From contig JANJWO010000074.1 of the NCBI GenBank assembly GCA_024709485.1, positions 41,385 to 105,384 on the forward strand: DNA of 64,000 nt, written 5' to 3'. The notes beneath the pieces were generated by a model. It was not told where the DNA came from, made no database searches, and was given only the letters and a program-made list of their open reading frames with translations. The translations under genes and the position numbers were made by a program. This DNA is from Hydrogenophilaceae bacterium (GTDB taxonomy: Bacteria; Pseudomonadota; Gammaproteobacteria; Burkholderiales; Thiobacillaceae). Shown here one piece after another: positions 1 through 10,441 of this stretch. Within the stretch, counting starts at the first letter, position 1. The number at the start of each line of letters is the position of its first letter.

Positions 1-2
1 AG

Positions 3-644
3 CCGGTATCCACCAAGGCGCCGCCGCCCAATACCTACTACATGCCGCACGACGTGTTTCTGGCGATCCGCGACAAGCTGATGGGAGACGACGGCCACAA
101 GGCAGCCAGCGGGGAAATGATGCAGTGCTACGTTGACCTGCTCTACCTGACCGGGCAGAGCGGCATGGAGATTCGCACCCTGACATGGGCACAGGTTGAC
201 GACGTGGCAGGCGTTATCCACTTCGAGCGATCGAAGGTAAAGAAGAAGACCAACGCCAAGGTGGACGTGCTGATTACGCCGGAGATTGCCGCCGTGCTGG
301 CGCGCGTGCGCGAGATCATCCGGGCGCGCCAGAAGAAGGCGAAGGTCGCACGCATCACGCCGGCCTGCGTCATCACCAATCTGGACGGATCGACCTATTC
401 CGCGCACGGCGTGAACACGGCCTGGGCCAGGGCACGCACGCGCGCGAAGATCACGGATGTCGGAGCGACCCTCAAGGCGCTGCGCGCGAAGCATGCCACG
501 GATGCGGCCGAGGCAGGATATTCAGTTGAGGAAATCAGCGACGGGCTCACACATGCCGAGCCCGGAATGACACGGGTTTACATCAAGCAGAAGGCGACCA
601 GGAAGAGCTCGGTTGCCCTGCCTCACCCGGTAAAAAAGCGGTGA
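3..644 (+). CDS. Tyrosine recombinase (integrase), C-terminal part, cut by window start
   Basis: The reading frame is open from base 3 and continues left of the window, so only the C-terminal catalytic half is present. The visible part has the features of a phage-type tyrosine recombinase: a catalytic Arg in GMEIRTLTW, a Lys-rich beta strand, the ALRAKHATDA helix with the second Arg and a His, then LTHAEP and the nucleophile Tyr in TRVYI near the C terminus. It would cut and rejoin DNA at an att site. It ends 68 bases from the 3' end of tRNA-Pro, a usual integration target, so it probably marks the end of another prophage or integrative element lying to the left. Confidence 0.85.
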   Translation, partial: PVSTKAPPPNTYYMPHDVFLAIRDKLMGDDGHKAASGEMMQCYVDLLYLTGQSGMEIRTLTWAQVDDVAGVIHFERSKVKKKTNAKVDVLITPEIAAVLARVREIIRARQKKAKVARITPACVITNLDGSTYSAHGVNTAWARARTRAKITDVGATLKALRAKHATDAAEAGYSVEEISDGLTHAEPGMTRVYIKQKATRKSSVALPHPVKKR

Positions 645-711
645 GTGTGTATAAAAACCCGTTTTGTGTATAGACGGCGGGAGACTTGATACCTCCGAAA
701 CCCGCGTCAAA

Positions 712-788
712 TGGTCGGGGCGAGAAGATTCGAACTTCCGACCCCCTGCACCCCATGCAGGTGCGCTACCAGGCTGCGCTACGCCCCG
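712..788 (-). tRNA. tRNA-Pro (anticodon GGG)
   Basis: Read on the minus strand this forms a full cloverleaf: acceptor CGGGGCG/CGCCCCG, D arm with AGCCTGGTA, anticodon stem CCTGC/GCAGG around the loop ATGGGGT (anticodon GGG) and a T arm with TTCGAAT. The CCA end is encoded. It lies downstream of the MerR-family gene at the end of the pheST-ihfA cluster. Its 3' end faces the integrase fragment, as expected if the neighbouring element used this tRNA as attachment site. Confidence 0.95.
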
Positions 789-842
789 ACGAAGCGCGAG
801 ATTGTAACAGAGTTTCGCGCAAAAAAAGAATCGCTTCGCGAA

Positions 843-1214
843 TTACTTCGACAATAAATCGCGAATCGCGACCAACTCCTGGCGCAACTCGGTGAGCGAC
901 ATGGCCTTGCCGGCGCCGGGTGCGGATTTGTTTTCTTCCGGCGCTTCGAGCTTGTTGCGCGCGCCGCTGATGGTGAAGCCTTCCTCATACAGCAGCTGGC
1001 GGATGCGGCGGATCAGCAGCACCTCGTGATGCTGGTAATAGCGGCGGTTGCCGCGCCGCTTGACCGGCTTGAGCTGGCTGAATTCCTGCTCCCAGTAGCG
1101 CAGCACGTGCGGCTTGACCGCGCACAGCTCGGCGACTTCGCCTATCGTGAAATAGCGCTTGGGCGGGATCGCGGGAAGATCACTCGGGCTGGCGGTCTCC
1201 GCCATGTTCGGCAT
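843..1214 (-). CDS. MerR-family transcriptional regulator
   Basis: A 123-residue protein with an N-terminal MerR helix-turn-helix ([25 protein letters not shown], about residues 20-45) and the wing RRGNRRYY, followed by a short helical tail. It has no metal-binding cysteine pair like those of MerR or CueR. It overlaps the end of ihfA by 35 bases, so it is probably co-transcribed and translationally coupled. A MerR-like gene directly after ihfA and before tRNA-Pro is a common arrangement in Betaproteobacteria, but its target genes are not evident from the sequence. An internal Met at residue 4 could be the real start. Confidence 0.85.
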   Translation of the reverse strand: MPNMAETASPSDLPAIPPKRYFTIGEVAELCAVKPHVLRYWEQEFSQLKPVKRRGNRRYYQHHEVLLIRRIRQLLYEEGFTISGARNKLEAPEENKSAPGAGKAMSLTELRQELVAIRDLLSK

Positions 1215-1494
1215 CCTCCACCATGACCTTGAGTTTCTGGCTGGCGTGGAAGGTCACCACACGCCTCGCCGATATGGGCATTTCTTCCCCGGTTTTCGGG
1301 TTGCGTCCGGGCCGCTGCGGTTTTTCGCGGCACTGGAAATTGCCGAATCCGGAAAGCTTGACGGTATCGCCGGACTGCAGCGCATTGCGGATCTCCTCGA
1401 AGAACGATTCCACCATGTCCTTGGCTTCGCGTTTGTTGAGCCCCACTTTTTCGAACAGGAGATCGGCAAGTTCAGCTTTGGTCAGGGTCGTCAT
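1180..1494 (-). CDS. ihfA: Integration host factor subunit alpha
   Basis: A 104-residue HU/IHF-fold protein that pairs with IhfB to bend DNA in recombination, replication and transcription. The start [19 protein letters not shown], the [12 protein letters not shown] segment and the arm with [12 protein letters not shown] are diagnostic; the Pro of the arm is the residue that intercalates into DNA. It directly follows pheT, the standard position for ihfA. The C-terminal tail ([13 protein letters not shown]) is charged and probably disordered. Confidence 0.97.
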   Translation of the reverse strand: MTTLTKAELADLLFEKVGLNKREAKDMVESFFEEIRNALQSGDTVKLSGFGNFQCREKPQRPGRNPKTGEEMPISARRVVTFHASQKLKVMVEDAEHGGDRQPE

Positions 1495-1508
1495 AGTGTC
1501 TTGTTGGA

Positions 1509-3863
1509 TCAGGCCCGCAGTTTCGCCCCATGCCGGCTTATCACGGCGTCGGCGATTTTCGCCACTGCCGCCTCCACTTCCGGTTCCGTGAGGGTACGTT
1601 CAGTATCTTGCATAACTATCCGGAAAGCAAGGCTTTTTTGCCCGGCCGGCACGCCCTGCCCTTGATACAAATCGAACACTTGCAGTTCCTGCACGATGGG
1701 CTCGGCGGCCTCGCGCATGGACGCGAGCAGGGCGCCGGCGGAAACGTCCAGGTCCACCAGGAAGGCAAGATCGCGCCGCATCGACGGGAAGCGCCCAATG
1801 GCGCGATGGCGCGGCAGGGCCAGCCCGCCCAGCGCGTCGAGCTCCAGTTCGAACAATACGGGCGCCGCGGGCAGGTCGAATTTTTGCGCCAGCTTGTGGT
1901 GCAGCGTGCCAAGCCAGCCGGCCGCCTGGCCATTCAGCAGGATTTGCGCGGTCTGCCCCGGATGCAAAGCCGGATGGCCGGCCTTCGCGAATTCCATTTT
2001 TACGCCGGGCAGCTGTTCGAGATCGCCCTTGACGTCATAGAAATCCACCATGCGGCTGGCGACCCCCCATTGCTCGTCGAACGCCGGCCCGTAGCACAGG
2101 CCGGCGAGGCGCACCGGCTGGCGCAGGCCGCCGGCTTCCTGCAGGTAGGCGCGCCCCAGTTCGAACAGGCGCACGCGCGCCTGCTGGCGGTTGAGGTTGT
2201 AGCCCAGGGCATGCAGCAGGCCGCCCCACAAGGTGGTGCGCATGGCCGCCATCTGGCTGGCGATGGGATTTTGCAGCATGAGCGGCGCGGCGCCGCCGGA
2301 AAGCGCGGCTTCCCAGTCGGGATCGACGAAGCTGTAGGTGATGACTTCCTGGTAGTCGCGGCCGGCGAGATAGTCGCGGAACCCGGCCTGGTCGACCCGC
2401 GCTTCCGACTGCGGCAGCATGATGGCTGGTGCGCGCGGGCTGCGCGCCTCGATCTGGTCATAGCCATACAGGCGCGCCAGTTCCTCGATGAGATCCTCCT
2501 CGATGGCGAGGTCGAACCGGTAGCTCGGCGGCGTCACCAGGAAGGATTCGCCCTCCTCCTGCACGCCCAGCCCCAAACGCTGCAAATGGGTTTTGATCGC
2601 GTCGCCGGACATGTCCATGCCCAGCACGCGCGCGACCCGCCGGGTGCGCAGCCGGATGGGCTCGCGCCTGGGCAGTTTTGCGCTTGCCTCGATCACCGCG
2701 CCCGGCTGGCCGCCGCAGATCTCCAGCATCAACTTGGTGGCGCGCTCCATCGCCATGAGGGTGGCGGCATAGTCCACGCCGCGCTCGAAACGGTGCGAGG
2801 AATCGGTCGCAAGACCGAGCCGGCGCGCGCGCCCGGCAATCGCCTCGGGGCTGAAATAGGCCGCTTCCAGCAGGATATCGGCGGTCCCGTCCGCCACCGC
2901 CGTGGCCGCGCCGCCCATGATACCGGCCAGCGCCACCGGGCCGCCGGCGTCGGCGATGACCAGCATGTCGGGCGCCAGCTCGGCAGTCTGCTCGTTGAGC
3001 AGCGCGAGCTTTTCCCCGGCCTTGGCCCAGCGCACCTGGATGCCGCCCTCAAGCTTGGCCAGATCGAAGGCATGCATCGGCTGCCCCTGTTCGAGCAGCA
3101 CGTAGTTGGTGATGTCGACCGGCGCGGAGATGCTGCGGATGCCGCTGCGCTCGAGCCGCATCGCCATCCATGCCGGCGTCTGCGCCCGGGCATTGACGCC
3201 CTTGATGACGCGGCCGAGATAGCGCGGGCAGGCGTCCTTCGCCAGCACGTCCACCTCCAGGGTATCGAAAACCTCCTTCATCACCGGCGCCTGCGCAGGC
3301 AGATAGGCCTTGGTGCCGGTGATGGCCGCCACCTCGCGCGCCAGCCCGACCAGGCTCAGGCAGTCGGCGCGGTTGGGGGTGAGCTTGAGGGTGATGAGTT
3401 TGTCGTCCAGCAGCAGATAGGAACGGATGTCGGTGCCGACCGGCGCGTCAGCCGGCAGCACCAAGAGGCCATCGACCTTGTCCTCGAGGCCGATCTCGCT
3501 GGCACCGCACAGCATGCCGGCAGACTCGACGCCGCGTACCTTGGCCTGCTTGATTTCCATTTGCGGCAATTTCGCCCCCACGCGCGCGCACGGCACTTTC
3601 TGCCCGACCGCGACATTGGGCGCGCCGCACACGATCTGCAGCGGCTCGGCCTCGCCGACATTGACCTTGCACACGCGCAGGCGGTCGGCGTCGGGATGCG
3701 GTTCTACCGCCAGCACTTCCGCCACCATCACGCCGGAGAAGGGCGGCGCCGCCGGTGCGATGGCCTCCACCTCCAGCCCCGCCATGGTCAGGCGGTGGGC
3801 GAGTTCGTCCGTGGACAGTTGCGGATTGACCAGCGTGCGAAGCCAGGATTCGGGAAATTGCAT
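1509..3863 (-). CDS. pheT: Phenylalanine--tRNA ligase beta subunit
   Basis: A 784-residue beta subunit of the alpha2-beta2 phenylalanyl-tRNA synthetase. In order it shows the N-terminal tRNA-binding OB fold ([20 protein letters not shown]), the B3/B4 editing domain, the B5 domain, the catalytic-like core and a C-terminal anticodon-binding domain ([13 protein letters not shown]). I chose the ATG giving [14 protein letters not shown] because this is the conserved N terminus; a longer frame upstream lacks it. It is followed by ihfA after 14 bases and preceded by pheS in the same operon. Confidence 0.97.
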   Translation of the reverse strand: MQFPESWLRTLVNPQLSTDELAHRLTMAGLEVEAIAPAAPPFSGVMVAEVLAVEPHPDADRLRVCKVNVGEAEPLQIVCGAPNVAVGQKVPCARVGAKLPQMEIKQAKVRGVESAGMLCGASEIGLEDKVDGLLVLPADAPVGTDIRSYLLLDDKLITLKLTPNRADCLSLVGLAREVAAITGTKAYLPAQAPVMKEVFDTLEVDVLAKDACPRYLGRVIKGVNARAQTPAWMAMRLERSGIRSISAPVDITNYVLLEQGQPMHAFDLAKLEGGIQVRWAKAGEKLALLNEQTAELAPDMLVIADAGGPVALAGIMGGAATAVADGTADILLEAAYFSPEAIAGRARRLGLATDSSHRFERGVDYAATLMAMERATKLMLEICGGQPGAVIEASAKLPRREPIRLRTRRVARVLGMDMSGDAIKTHLQRLGLGVQEEGESFLVTPPSYRFDLAIEEDLIEELARLYGYDQIEARSPRAPAIMLPQSEARVDQAGFRDYLAGRDYQEVITYSFVDPDWEAALSGGAAPLMLQNPIASQMAAMRTTLWGGLLHALGYNLNRQQARVRLFELGRAYLQEAGGLRQPVRLAGLCYGPAFDEQWGVASRMVDFYDVKGDLEQLPGVKMEFAKAGHPALHPGQTAQILLNGQAAGWLGTLHHKLAQKFDLPAAPVLFELELDALGGLALPRHRAIGRFPSMRRDLAFLVDLDVSAGALLASMREAAEPIVQELQVFDLYQGQGVPAGQKSLAFRIVMQDTERTLTEPEVEAAVAKIADAVISRHGAKLRA

Positions 3864-3968
3864 GTTTAATCCAGAGCTGAACAATGAGGGCAAGAGGACA
3901 GGAGGCAGGCTTCTCTCGCTTTACTCATGTCCCCAGGTCCTCTTTGTTAAAAGATTTAAATGTCTTTG

Positions 3969-5045
<1,077 letters not shown>

Positions 5046-5053
5046 TCAGGCAG

Positions 5054-5413
5054 TCAGGCAGCGAGGCTCGCTTTTGCCTGCTCGGCCAGCTTCGCAAACG
5101 CGTCCTTGTCGAACACGGCGATATCGGCCAGAACTTTACGGTCCACCTCGATGGCCGCCTTCTTGAGGCCGTTCATGAATACGCTGTAGGACAGGCCGCA
5201 CTCACGAGCCGCCGCGTTGATACGGGCGATCCACAGGGCGCGGAACTGGCGCTTCTTCTGGCGGCGGTCGCGGTAGGCATACTGCCCCGCCTTCATCACC
5301 GCCTCGTTGGCGACACGGAATACGTTGCCGCGGCGGCCGCGGTAACCCTTGGCGGCCTCGAGCACCTTCTTGTGGCTGGCGCGGGCCGTTACACCTCTTT
5401 TGACGCGTGGCAT
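5054..5413 (-). CDS. rplT: 50S ribosomal protein L20
   Basis: A 119-residue ribosomal protein. The N-terminal extension [16 protein letters not shown] is rich in Arg and Lys and inserts into 23S rRNA during assembly; the body [28 protein letters not shown] is nearly invariant. It follows rpmI after 12 bases. In many bacteria L20 binds its own leader mRNA and represses the infC-rpmI-rplT operon; I cannot confirm such a structure here. Confidence 0.98.
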   Translation of the reverse strand: MPRVKRGVTARASHKKVLEAAKGYRGRRGNVFRVANEAVMKAGQYAYRDRRQKKRQFRALWIARINAAARECGLSYSVFMNGLKKAAIEVDRKVLADIAVFDKDAFAKLAEQAKASLAA

Positions 5414-5425
5414 GTTCTATCCTCC

Positions 5426-5623
5426 TTATGCGTAGGGCAGCATCTTGCGCATGGCTTTCTGGTTGCTGGCATCGGCCACGGCCATGCCACGCAGCTGACG
5501 CTTGCGCTTGGTGGTTTTCTTGGTGAGGATGTGACGCAGAAAAGCGTGGGTACGCTTGAACTTGCCACTACCCAGGGCGCGGAAACGCTTGGCGGCGCCG
5601 CTCTTGGACTTCATCTTGGGCAT
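5426..5623 (-). CDS. rpmI: 50S ribosomal protein L35
   Basis: A 65-residue basic ribosomal protein with the conserved [14 protein letters not shown] start and the TKRKRQLRG core. The frame extends four codons upstream, but MPKMK is the conserved N terminus. About 170 bases separate it from infC; that stretch holds no gene I recognise and could carry the L20-responsive leader known in other bacteria. Confidence 0.97.
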   Translation of the reverse strand: MPKMKSKSGAAKRFRALGSGKFKRTHAFLRHILTKKTTKRKRQLRGMAVADASNQKAMRKMLPYA

Positions 5624-5796
5624 TGCTTGCTCCATTTTGTGTCATGACCACAGGCGGCATCACCCTTGATGCGCTTGCATGACCTGTCGATCACTTGTTT
5701 CAGGCTTGCGCCTGATTTGTCCTGATTAAGCGCCGCGTAGCGCGCTCGAGGCAGGACACTTGCCGCAGCGCCGAAATTATTCGGCGTCCGCAAAGC

Positions 5797-6318
5797 TTAT
5801 TTCTTTTTCTTCGGCGCCAGCACCATCACCATCTGGCGGCCTTCCATCTTGGGAAACGACTCGGTGACGGACAGTTCCGCCACATCCGTCTCCACCCGCT
5901 TCAACTGGGCCAGCCCCAGTTCCTGATGCGCCATCTCGCGGCCGCGGAAGCGCAGGGTCACCTTCACCTTGTCGCCCTCGCCCAGGAACTTGACGATATT
6001 GCGCAGCTTGATCTGGTAGTCGCCCTCGTCGGTGCCGGGCCGGAATTTGACTTCCTTGACCTGCACCAGCTTCTGCTTGAGCTTGGCTTCGTGCTGCTTC
6101 TTGCTTTCCTGATACTTGAACTTGCCGAAGTCCATGATTTTGCAGACCGGCGGCTTGGCGGTGGGGGAAATCTCCACCAGGTCCAGATCCGCCTCTTCTG
6201 CCGCCTGCAGCGCCTGCCGCAAGCTCACGATTCCCAACTGCTCTCCATCAGAACCAATCAAACGAATCTCGGGAGCATCGATTTCTCCGTTGATCCGCGT
6301 CTGCTTTTCAGTAGCGAT
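5797..6318 (-). CDS. infC: Translation initiation factor IF-3, probable non-AUG (AUC) start
   Basis: IF-3 binds the 30S subunit and checks start-codon pairing. The frame with a usual start codon begins only at [10 protein letters not shown], losing the conserved N-terminal stretch. Upstream in the same frame the codons for [18 protein letters not shown], typical IF-3 residues, follow an ATC codon at 6318 with GGAG eight bases before it. Starting there gives 173 residues, the usual length. infC genes are known to use rare starts such as AUU so that IF-3 represses its own synthesis; AUC would work the same way. The C-terminal domain ([11 protein letters not shown]) and lysine tail are normal. 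Confidence 0.93.
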   Translation of the reverse strand: MATEKQTRINGEIDAPEIRLIGSDGEQLGIVSLRQALQAAEEADLDLVEISPTAKPPVCKIMDFGKFKYQESKKQHEAKLKQKLVQVKEVKFRPGTDEGDYQIKLRNIVKFLGEGDKVKVTLRFRGREMAHQELGLAQLKRVETDVAELSVTESFPKMEGRQMVMVLAPKKKK

Positions 6319-6360
6319 GAGCCATTCTCCAAATCAAGCCCGCCGGTTCGGCAGCGGGCA

Positions 6361-6400
6361 AAAATGAACAAGGAGCGGCAAGCCATCCCGCTCCTCGTTC
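6361..6400 (-). terminator. Intrinsic terminator between thrS and infC
   Basis: On the minus strand a 12-bp stem (one G-U pair), AACGAGGAGCGG against CCGCTCCTTGTT, closes a 9-base loop and is followed by CATTTTT. It lies between the thrS stop and the infC start and should reduce read-through from thrS. Confidence 0.7.
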
Positions 6401-6424
6401 GCCTTAAATTCCTTGAGCTTAAAT

Positions 6425-8338
6425 TCAGCTGCGCGCAGCGACTTCTTCAGCCACCCGGGCGGTGAATTCTTCCACATTCATCACGCCCAAGTCCTGATTG
6501 CCGCGCGCGCGAACGGCGACTTTGCCGTCCGCCATTTCCTTGTCGCCCACGACCAGCAAATAGGGCAGCTTCTGCAGGCTATGTTCCCGGATTTTATAGG
6601 TTATTTTGTTATTACTCAAGTCGGCAATGGCCCGGATGCCGGCTTTTCTGAGTATCTCCGCGACTTTTTGCGCATAACCCGCCTGGCCGTCCGAGATATT
6701 CAGCACCGCCACCTGCACCGGCGCGAGCCAGGCCGGGAAGTTGCCGGCATGGTGTTCGATGAGGATGCCGATGAAGCGCTCCATCGAGCCAAGGATGGCG
6801 CGGTGCAGCATGACCGGCGGCTTGCGGGCGTTGTCCTCGTCGACGAATTCGGCGTTGAGGCGCAGCGGCAGGTTGAAATCGAGCTGGATGGTGCCGCACT
6901 GCCACAGGCGGCCTAGCGAATCCTTGAGGGTGAATTCGATCTTGGGGCCGTAGAAGGCGCCCTCGCCCGGCTGCAGGTCGTAGGCGAGATTATTCTTGTC
7001 CAGGGCCGCCGCCAGCGCCGCCTCGGCCTTGTCCCAGGATTCGTCCGAACCGACGCGCTTTTCCGGGCGGGTGGAGAGCTTGACCAGCACGTCGGCAAAG
7101 CCGAAGTCGGCATAGACCTTCTGCAGCATGACGATGAAATCCGCCACTTCGGCCTCGATCTGGTCTTCGGTACAGAAGATGTGGGCGTCGTCCTGGGTGA
7201 AGCCGCGCACGCGCATGATGCCGTGCAGCGCGCCGGAAGGCTCGTTGCGGTGGCAGGAGCCGAATTCGGCCAATCTCAAGGGCAAATCGCGGTAGGAATG
7301 CAGACCGCTGTTGAAAATCTGCACGTGACCCGGGCAGTTCATCGGCTTCACCGCGTAGTCGCGGTTTTCCGAGGACGTGGTGAACATGTTCTCGCGGTAG
7401 TTTTCCCAGTGCCCGGATTTTTCCCAGAGCGTGCGGTCCATGACCGCCGGGGTGCGCACTTCCTGGTAGCCGTAGTCGACGAACTTCTGGCGCATGTATT
7501 GCTCGATCTGCTGCCAGATCACCCAGCCCTTGGGGTGCCAGAACACCATGCCCGGCGCCTCCTCCTGCATGTGGAAGAGGTCGAGTTGTTTCGACAGCTT
7601 GCGGTGGTCGCGCTTTTCGGCCTCTTCCAGGCGGTGCAGGTAGGCGTCGAGGTCTTCTTTCCTGGCCCACGCCGTGCCGTAGATGCGCTGCAGCATGGGA
7701 TTCCTGGAATCGCCGCGCCAGTAGGCGCCGGCCAGCTTCATCAGCCTGAAGGCGCGCGGCAGCTTGCCGGTTGACGGCAGGTGCGGGCCGCGGCAGACGT
7801 CGAACCACTCGCCCTGGCGGTAGATGGAAAGCTCCTCGCCCGCCGGGATCACCTCGTCGATGATCTGTACCTTGTAGGCCTCGCCCAGTTCGGCGAACAC
7901 CTTCTTGGCGTCCTCGCGGTCCCATACTTCGCGCTGGATCGGCAGGTCGCGCTTGACGATCTCCTCCATGCGCTTTTCGATCTTCTCCAGATCTTCCGGA
8001 GTGAAGGGCGTCTCGCGCGCGAAGTCGTAGTAGAAGCCGTCCTCGATGGCCGGGCCGATGGTCACCTGGGTGCCCGGATAGAGTTCCTGCACCGCCTGCG
8101 CCATGACGTGCGCGGCGTCGTGACGAATGAGCTCGAGGGCCTCGGCGTCCTTGGCGGTGACGATGGCGAGCTGGCTGTCGCCGTCCATGATGAAGCTGGT
8201 GTCGACCAGCCGGCCGTCGACCTTGCCGGCGAGCGCGGCCTTGGCAAGACCCGGGCCGATGCTGGCCGCGACCTGGGCGACCGAGACCGGGCCTTCAAAG
8301 CTTCTGACCGATCCATCCGGAAGGGTGACGTTGACCAT
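6425..8338 (-). CDS. thrS: Threonine--tRNA ligase
   Basis: A 637-residue class II synthetase charging tRNA-Thr. Domains in order: the TGS domain ([20 protein letters not shown]), the N2 editing domain with [11 protein letters not shown] and the zinc/editing Cys of DVCRGPH, the catalytic core ([36 protein letters not shown]) and the anticodon-binding domain. The ATG of MVNVTLP is preferred over an upstream codon since it matches the family N terminus. It heads the thrS-infC-rpmI-rplT-pheST cluster. Confidence 0.97.
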   Translation of the reverse strand: MVNVTLPDGSVRSFEGPVSVAQVAASIGPGLAKAALAGKVDGRLVDTSFIMDGDSQLAIVTAKDAEALELIRHDAAHVMAQAVQELYPGTQVTIGPAIEDGFYYDFARETPFTPEDLEKIEKRMEEIVKRDLPIQREVWDREDAKKVFAELGEAYKVQIIDEVIPAGEELSIYRQGEWFDVCRGPHLPSTGKLPRAFRLMKLAGAYWRGDSRNPMLQRIYGTAWARKEDLDAYLHRLEEAEKRDHRKLSKQLDLFHMQEEAPGMVFWHPKGWVIWQQIEQYMRQKFVDYGYQEVRTPAVMDRTLWEKSGHWENYRENMFTTSSENRDYAVKPMNCPGHVQIFNSGLHSYRDLPLRLAEFGSCHRNEPSGALHGIMRVRGFTQDDAHIFCTEDQIEAEVADFIVMLQKVYADFGFADVLVKLSTRPEKRVGSDESWDKAEAALAAALDKNNLAYDLQPGEGAFYGPKIEFTLKDSLGRLWQCGTIQLDFNLPLRLNAEFVDEDNARKPPVMLHRAILGSMERFIGILIEHHAGNFPAWLAPVQVAVLNISDGQAGYAQKVAEILRKAGIRAIADLSNNKITYKIREHSLQKLPYLLVVGDKEMADGKVAVRARGNQDLGVMNVEEFTARVAEEVAARS

Positions 8339-8356
8339 GATCCTAATCTCCAAAAC

Positions 8357-8384
8357 AAAAAAGCGCGGGTCGACCGCGCTTTTT
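8357..8384 (-). terminator. Terminator-like hairpin just upstream of thrS
   Basis: On the minus strand an A-run, AGCGCGG, loop TCGA, CCGCGCT and a T-run form an intrinsic terminator whose U-tract ends about 20 bases before the thrS ATG. It mirrors the hairpin ahead of pheS, so both synthetase genes may be set by attenuation. No Thr-rich leader peptide is apparent. Confidence 0.7.
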
Positions 8385-8534
8385 CATTCACAAATTACCA
8401 AAGGGTGCGAACAAACAAATGACTGCGACGGCTTCTTATCCCTGGACGGAAAAACAAGTTCGCGGTGACATTTCGCAACCTCCGTGGGCCATTCGACCCC
8501 CTTCAATCTCGGACCATCCCGGCCCTGTGGAAAC

Positions 8535-8611
8535 TGGTAGGCGCGATTGGACTCGAACCAACGACCCCCACCATGTCAAGGTGGTGCTCTAACCAGCTGA
8601 GCTACGCGCCT
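8535..8611 (-). tRNA. tRNA-Val (anticodon GAC)
   Basis: The minus strand gives acceptor AGGCGCG/CGCGCCT, D arm AGCTGGTTA, anticodon stem CCACC/GGTGG with loop TTGACAT (anticodon GAC), T loop TTCGAGT and an encoded CCA. It stands upstream of thrS, pointing the same way. Confidence 0.95.
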
Positions 8612-8680
8612 GCAAGACGCGCATTGTAGCGGCTTTGCACTACCGGCCGCAAGCACGGCCATGAATATATTCGCACTTTC

Positions 8681-9502
8681 TCAGCGAACCGTTTGCCTAC
8701 GCTGGTTCGCCATGTGGCGCAGGTAGTCCAGCAGATTGTCGAGATCGGCGTCGCTGAGGTCGGTATGGTCCGGCATGTGGGTATAGCGGAATTGCGAAGG
8801 CTGGCGGATGAAGGCCTTGAGCATCGCCGGCGAACGGTATTCGGTCACGCTCTGCGGCGCATTGAGGTCGGGGCCCACCTTGCCGCCCTGCTGGTTCATG
8901 GCGTGGCAGCGCATGCAGCGCTCCTTGAAGGTGAGAAAACCGGCATACGCCGGCGAGGCCGCGCCGACCCCCTTCGGATGGACCTCGGGATAGCGGTCCT
9001 GGAAGCGCACCAGTTCGATCTTCGCCAACTGCCAGGGCCAGGGATAACCGTGCTGCGTGCGCTGTTCGGAGCCGGTCCACACCAGGTAGAAGGGGCCGGG
9101 GTTGGCGTGGTTGCGCCCCACCGGCTCCCAGCCGGGATGCTCGCTGTCCTCGAACACGATGTAGCCGCCGGGCTCGCCCAGCTTTTCCAGGGTGCTGACC
9201 GAGGCGTAGCCGTCCTGGGCGGTAAAAATCATCTCGGTGTAGTCCTGCCCCTGCCAGCCGGGCCCGAACGCCAGTTCCAGCACGCGCGCCAGGGCCAGGC
9301 CGCGGTAGCGCTTCGGCTTGCCGTACTCGGGATCGAAAAACGCCAGCTCCGACACCGGCACCGCGGCCTTCATCTGTTGCAGGCTGAGCGTCCTCGCTTC
9401 CGCCCCCGCCCGCGCAAAGCTCAGCGCGGGGCCCGTCTCCGCGGCGACACCGGCGCCCGCAAACAAAATGACCAGGAGTGCCCACCATGACCTGCCGCGC
9501 AT
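8681..9502 (-). CDS. Periplasmic c-type cytochrome with molybdopterin-oxidoreductase-like N-terminal domain
   Basis: A 273-residue exported protein: the start MRGRSWWALLVILFAGAGVAA is a signal peptide. The middle (residues about 30-170) resembles the small oxidoreductase/molybdopterin-binding-like domain (RGLALARVLELAF, HANPGPFYLVWTG). The C-terminal third is a cytochrome c domain with one haem motif, CMRCH, and a likely distal Met ligand in THMPDHTDLSDADLDNLLDYL. It would carry electrons in the periplasm; its partner enzyme is not evident here. An upstream Met gives an unlikely longer signal. Confidence 0.8.
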   Translation of the reverse strand: MRGRSWWALLVILFAGAGVAAETGPALSFARAGAEARTLSLQQMKAAVPVSELAFFDPEYGKPKRYRGLALARVLELAFGPGWQGQDYTEMIFTAQDGYASVSTLEKLGEPGGYIVFEDSEHPGWEPVGRNHANPGPFYLVWTGSEQRTQHGYPWPWQLAKIELVRFQDRYPEVHPKGVGAASPAYAGFLTFKERCMRCHAMNQQGGKVGPDLNAPQSVTEYRSPAMLKAFIRQPSQFRYTHMPDHTDLSDADLDNLLDYLRHMANQRRQTVR

Positions 9503-9525
9503 ACGCCTTCCTTCCCCTCTTCTCG

Positions 9526-10275
9526 TCAATCCGGATTCCGCTTCAGCACGCCGTCCAGCACGCGCCGCATGTTGCGCCAGTGCGAGCCCTCCCAGTACAC
9601 CCGCCCGCAGCCGTCGCAGGCGCTGAAATGCGCGTAATGCTCGCGCACGCGCGGCGGCAGGCGGTCGAGCACGCTGGCCTTGTCAACCGGCCGCAGCGGC
9701 GCATTGCAGTGCAGGCACAGGGTGAACGGCCGGGCGCTGCGCGCCAGATCCAGGCGCTCCACGATCTCGCGCAACTGCTGTTCGGGCTTCTGCGCATGCA
9801 GGTAGCAGCCGTGGGTGACGCTGCGGCGCTTGAGCAGCTCGCGGTCGCGGCTCAGCAGGATTCTGCCCTCTTTCCCGGCGATCGCCACCATGTCATCGTC
9901 GTGGAAATGATTGTCGTACAGGGTGTCGAACCCGAGCATGCGCAGCAGGTGCGCGAGGCCGCCCAGATGCGCATCCGCCACGAAACGCGTCTGCCTGAGC
10001 GGATATTCGCGCACTCTCAAGAGCGGCGTGACGTCGAGCGCCTCGAAGCGCGGATAGACCGCGACCCTGTCGCCATCCGCCAGTTGCCGATCAAAACCGA
10101 CCGACTCGCCGTTGACCAGGATCAGTTCGACTTCCGTGTGCGGCACGCCCAGGGCCTCGATCATGTGCTTGGTGGTCGCCGCCCGCGCGCAAGGGCTGGT
10201 GAATTCCCGCCGCCGGCGCTCCGGCGGCAGAAAGTCGTTCAGCTCCTGGTAAAAGCGGAATGTTGCAGTGGCCAT
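9526..10275 (-). CDS. Mut7-C RNase-domain protein with ubiquitin-like N terminus
   Basis: A 249-residue protein. Residues 1-80 look like the Ub-Mut7-C domain (ELILVNGESVGFDRQLADGDRVAVYP). Residues about 95-245 match the Mut7-C domain, a PIN-like nuclease fold with the acidic residues FVADAHLGGLAHLLRMLGFDT and ILLSRDRELL, ending in a zinc ribbon with CLHC and CDGC pairs. Its RNA substrate is not known. The ATG of MATATFRFYQEL is preferred because the longer frame starts in low-quality sequence. Confidence 0.85.
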   Translation of the reverse strand: MATATFRFYQELNDFLPPERRRREFTSPCARAATTKHMIEALGVPHTEVELILVNGESVGFDRQLADGDRVAVYPRFEALDVTPLLRVREYPLRQTRFVADAHLGGLAHLLRMLGFDTLYDNHFHDDDMVAIAGKEGRILLSRDRELLKRRSVTHGCYLHAQKPEQQLREIVERLDLARSARPFTLCLHCNAPLRPVDKASVLDRLPPRVREHYAHFSACDGCGRVYWEGSHWRNMRRVLDGVLKRNPD

Positions 10276-10441
10276 AATCGAACGATATCCCTGCCGCAAG
10301 CTCCTGGCTGCCCGCGCCCTTGCGCCAGGCGCGGCATTCGTGGCAACGCGCCCTGACCCGCCGCCCCAGAAGCAAGAGCGTTTCGCCATGGAGCCCGCAA
10401 AGGTCGGCGGGCTTGCTCCGCAGCCGCGCCGGCAAGGCAGG

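Noticed and set aside
1530-3869. Long open frame on the plus strand opposite pheT
   Set aside because: It is the antisense shadow of a GC-rich conserved gene; the pheT protein on the other strand is unmistakable.
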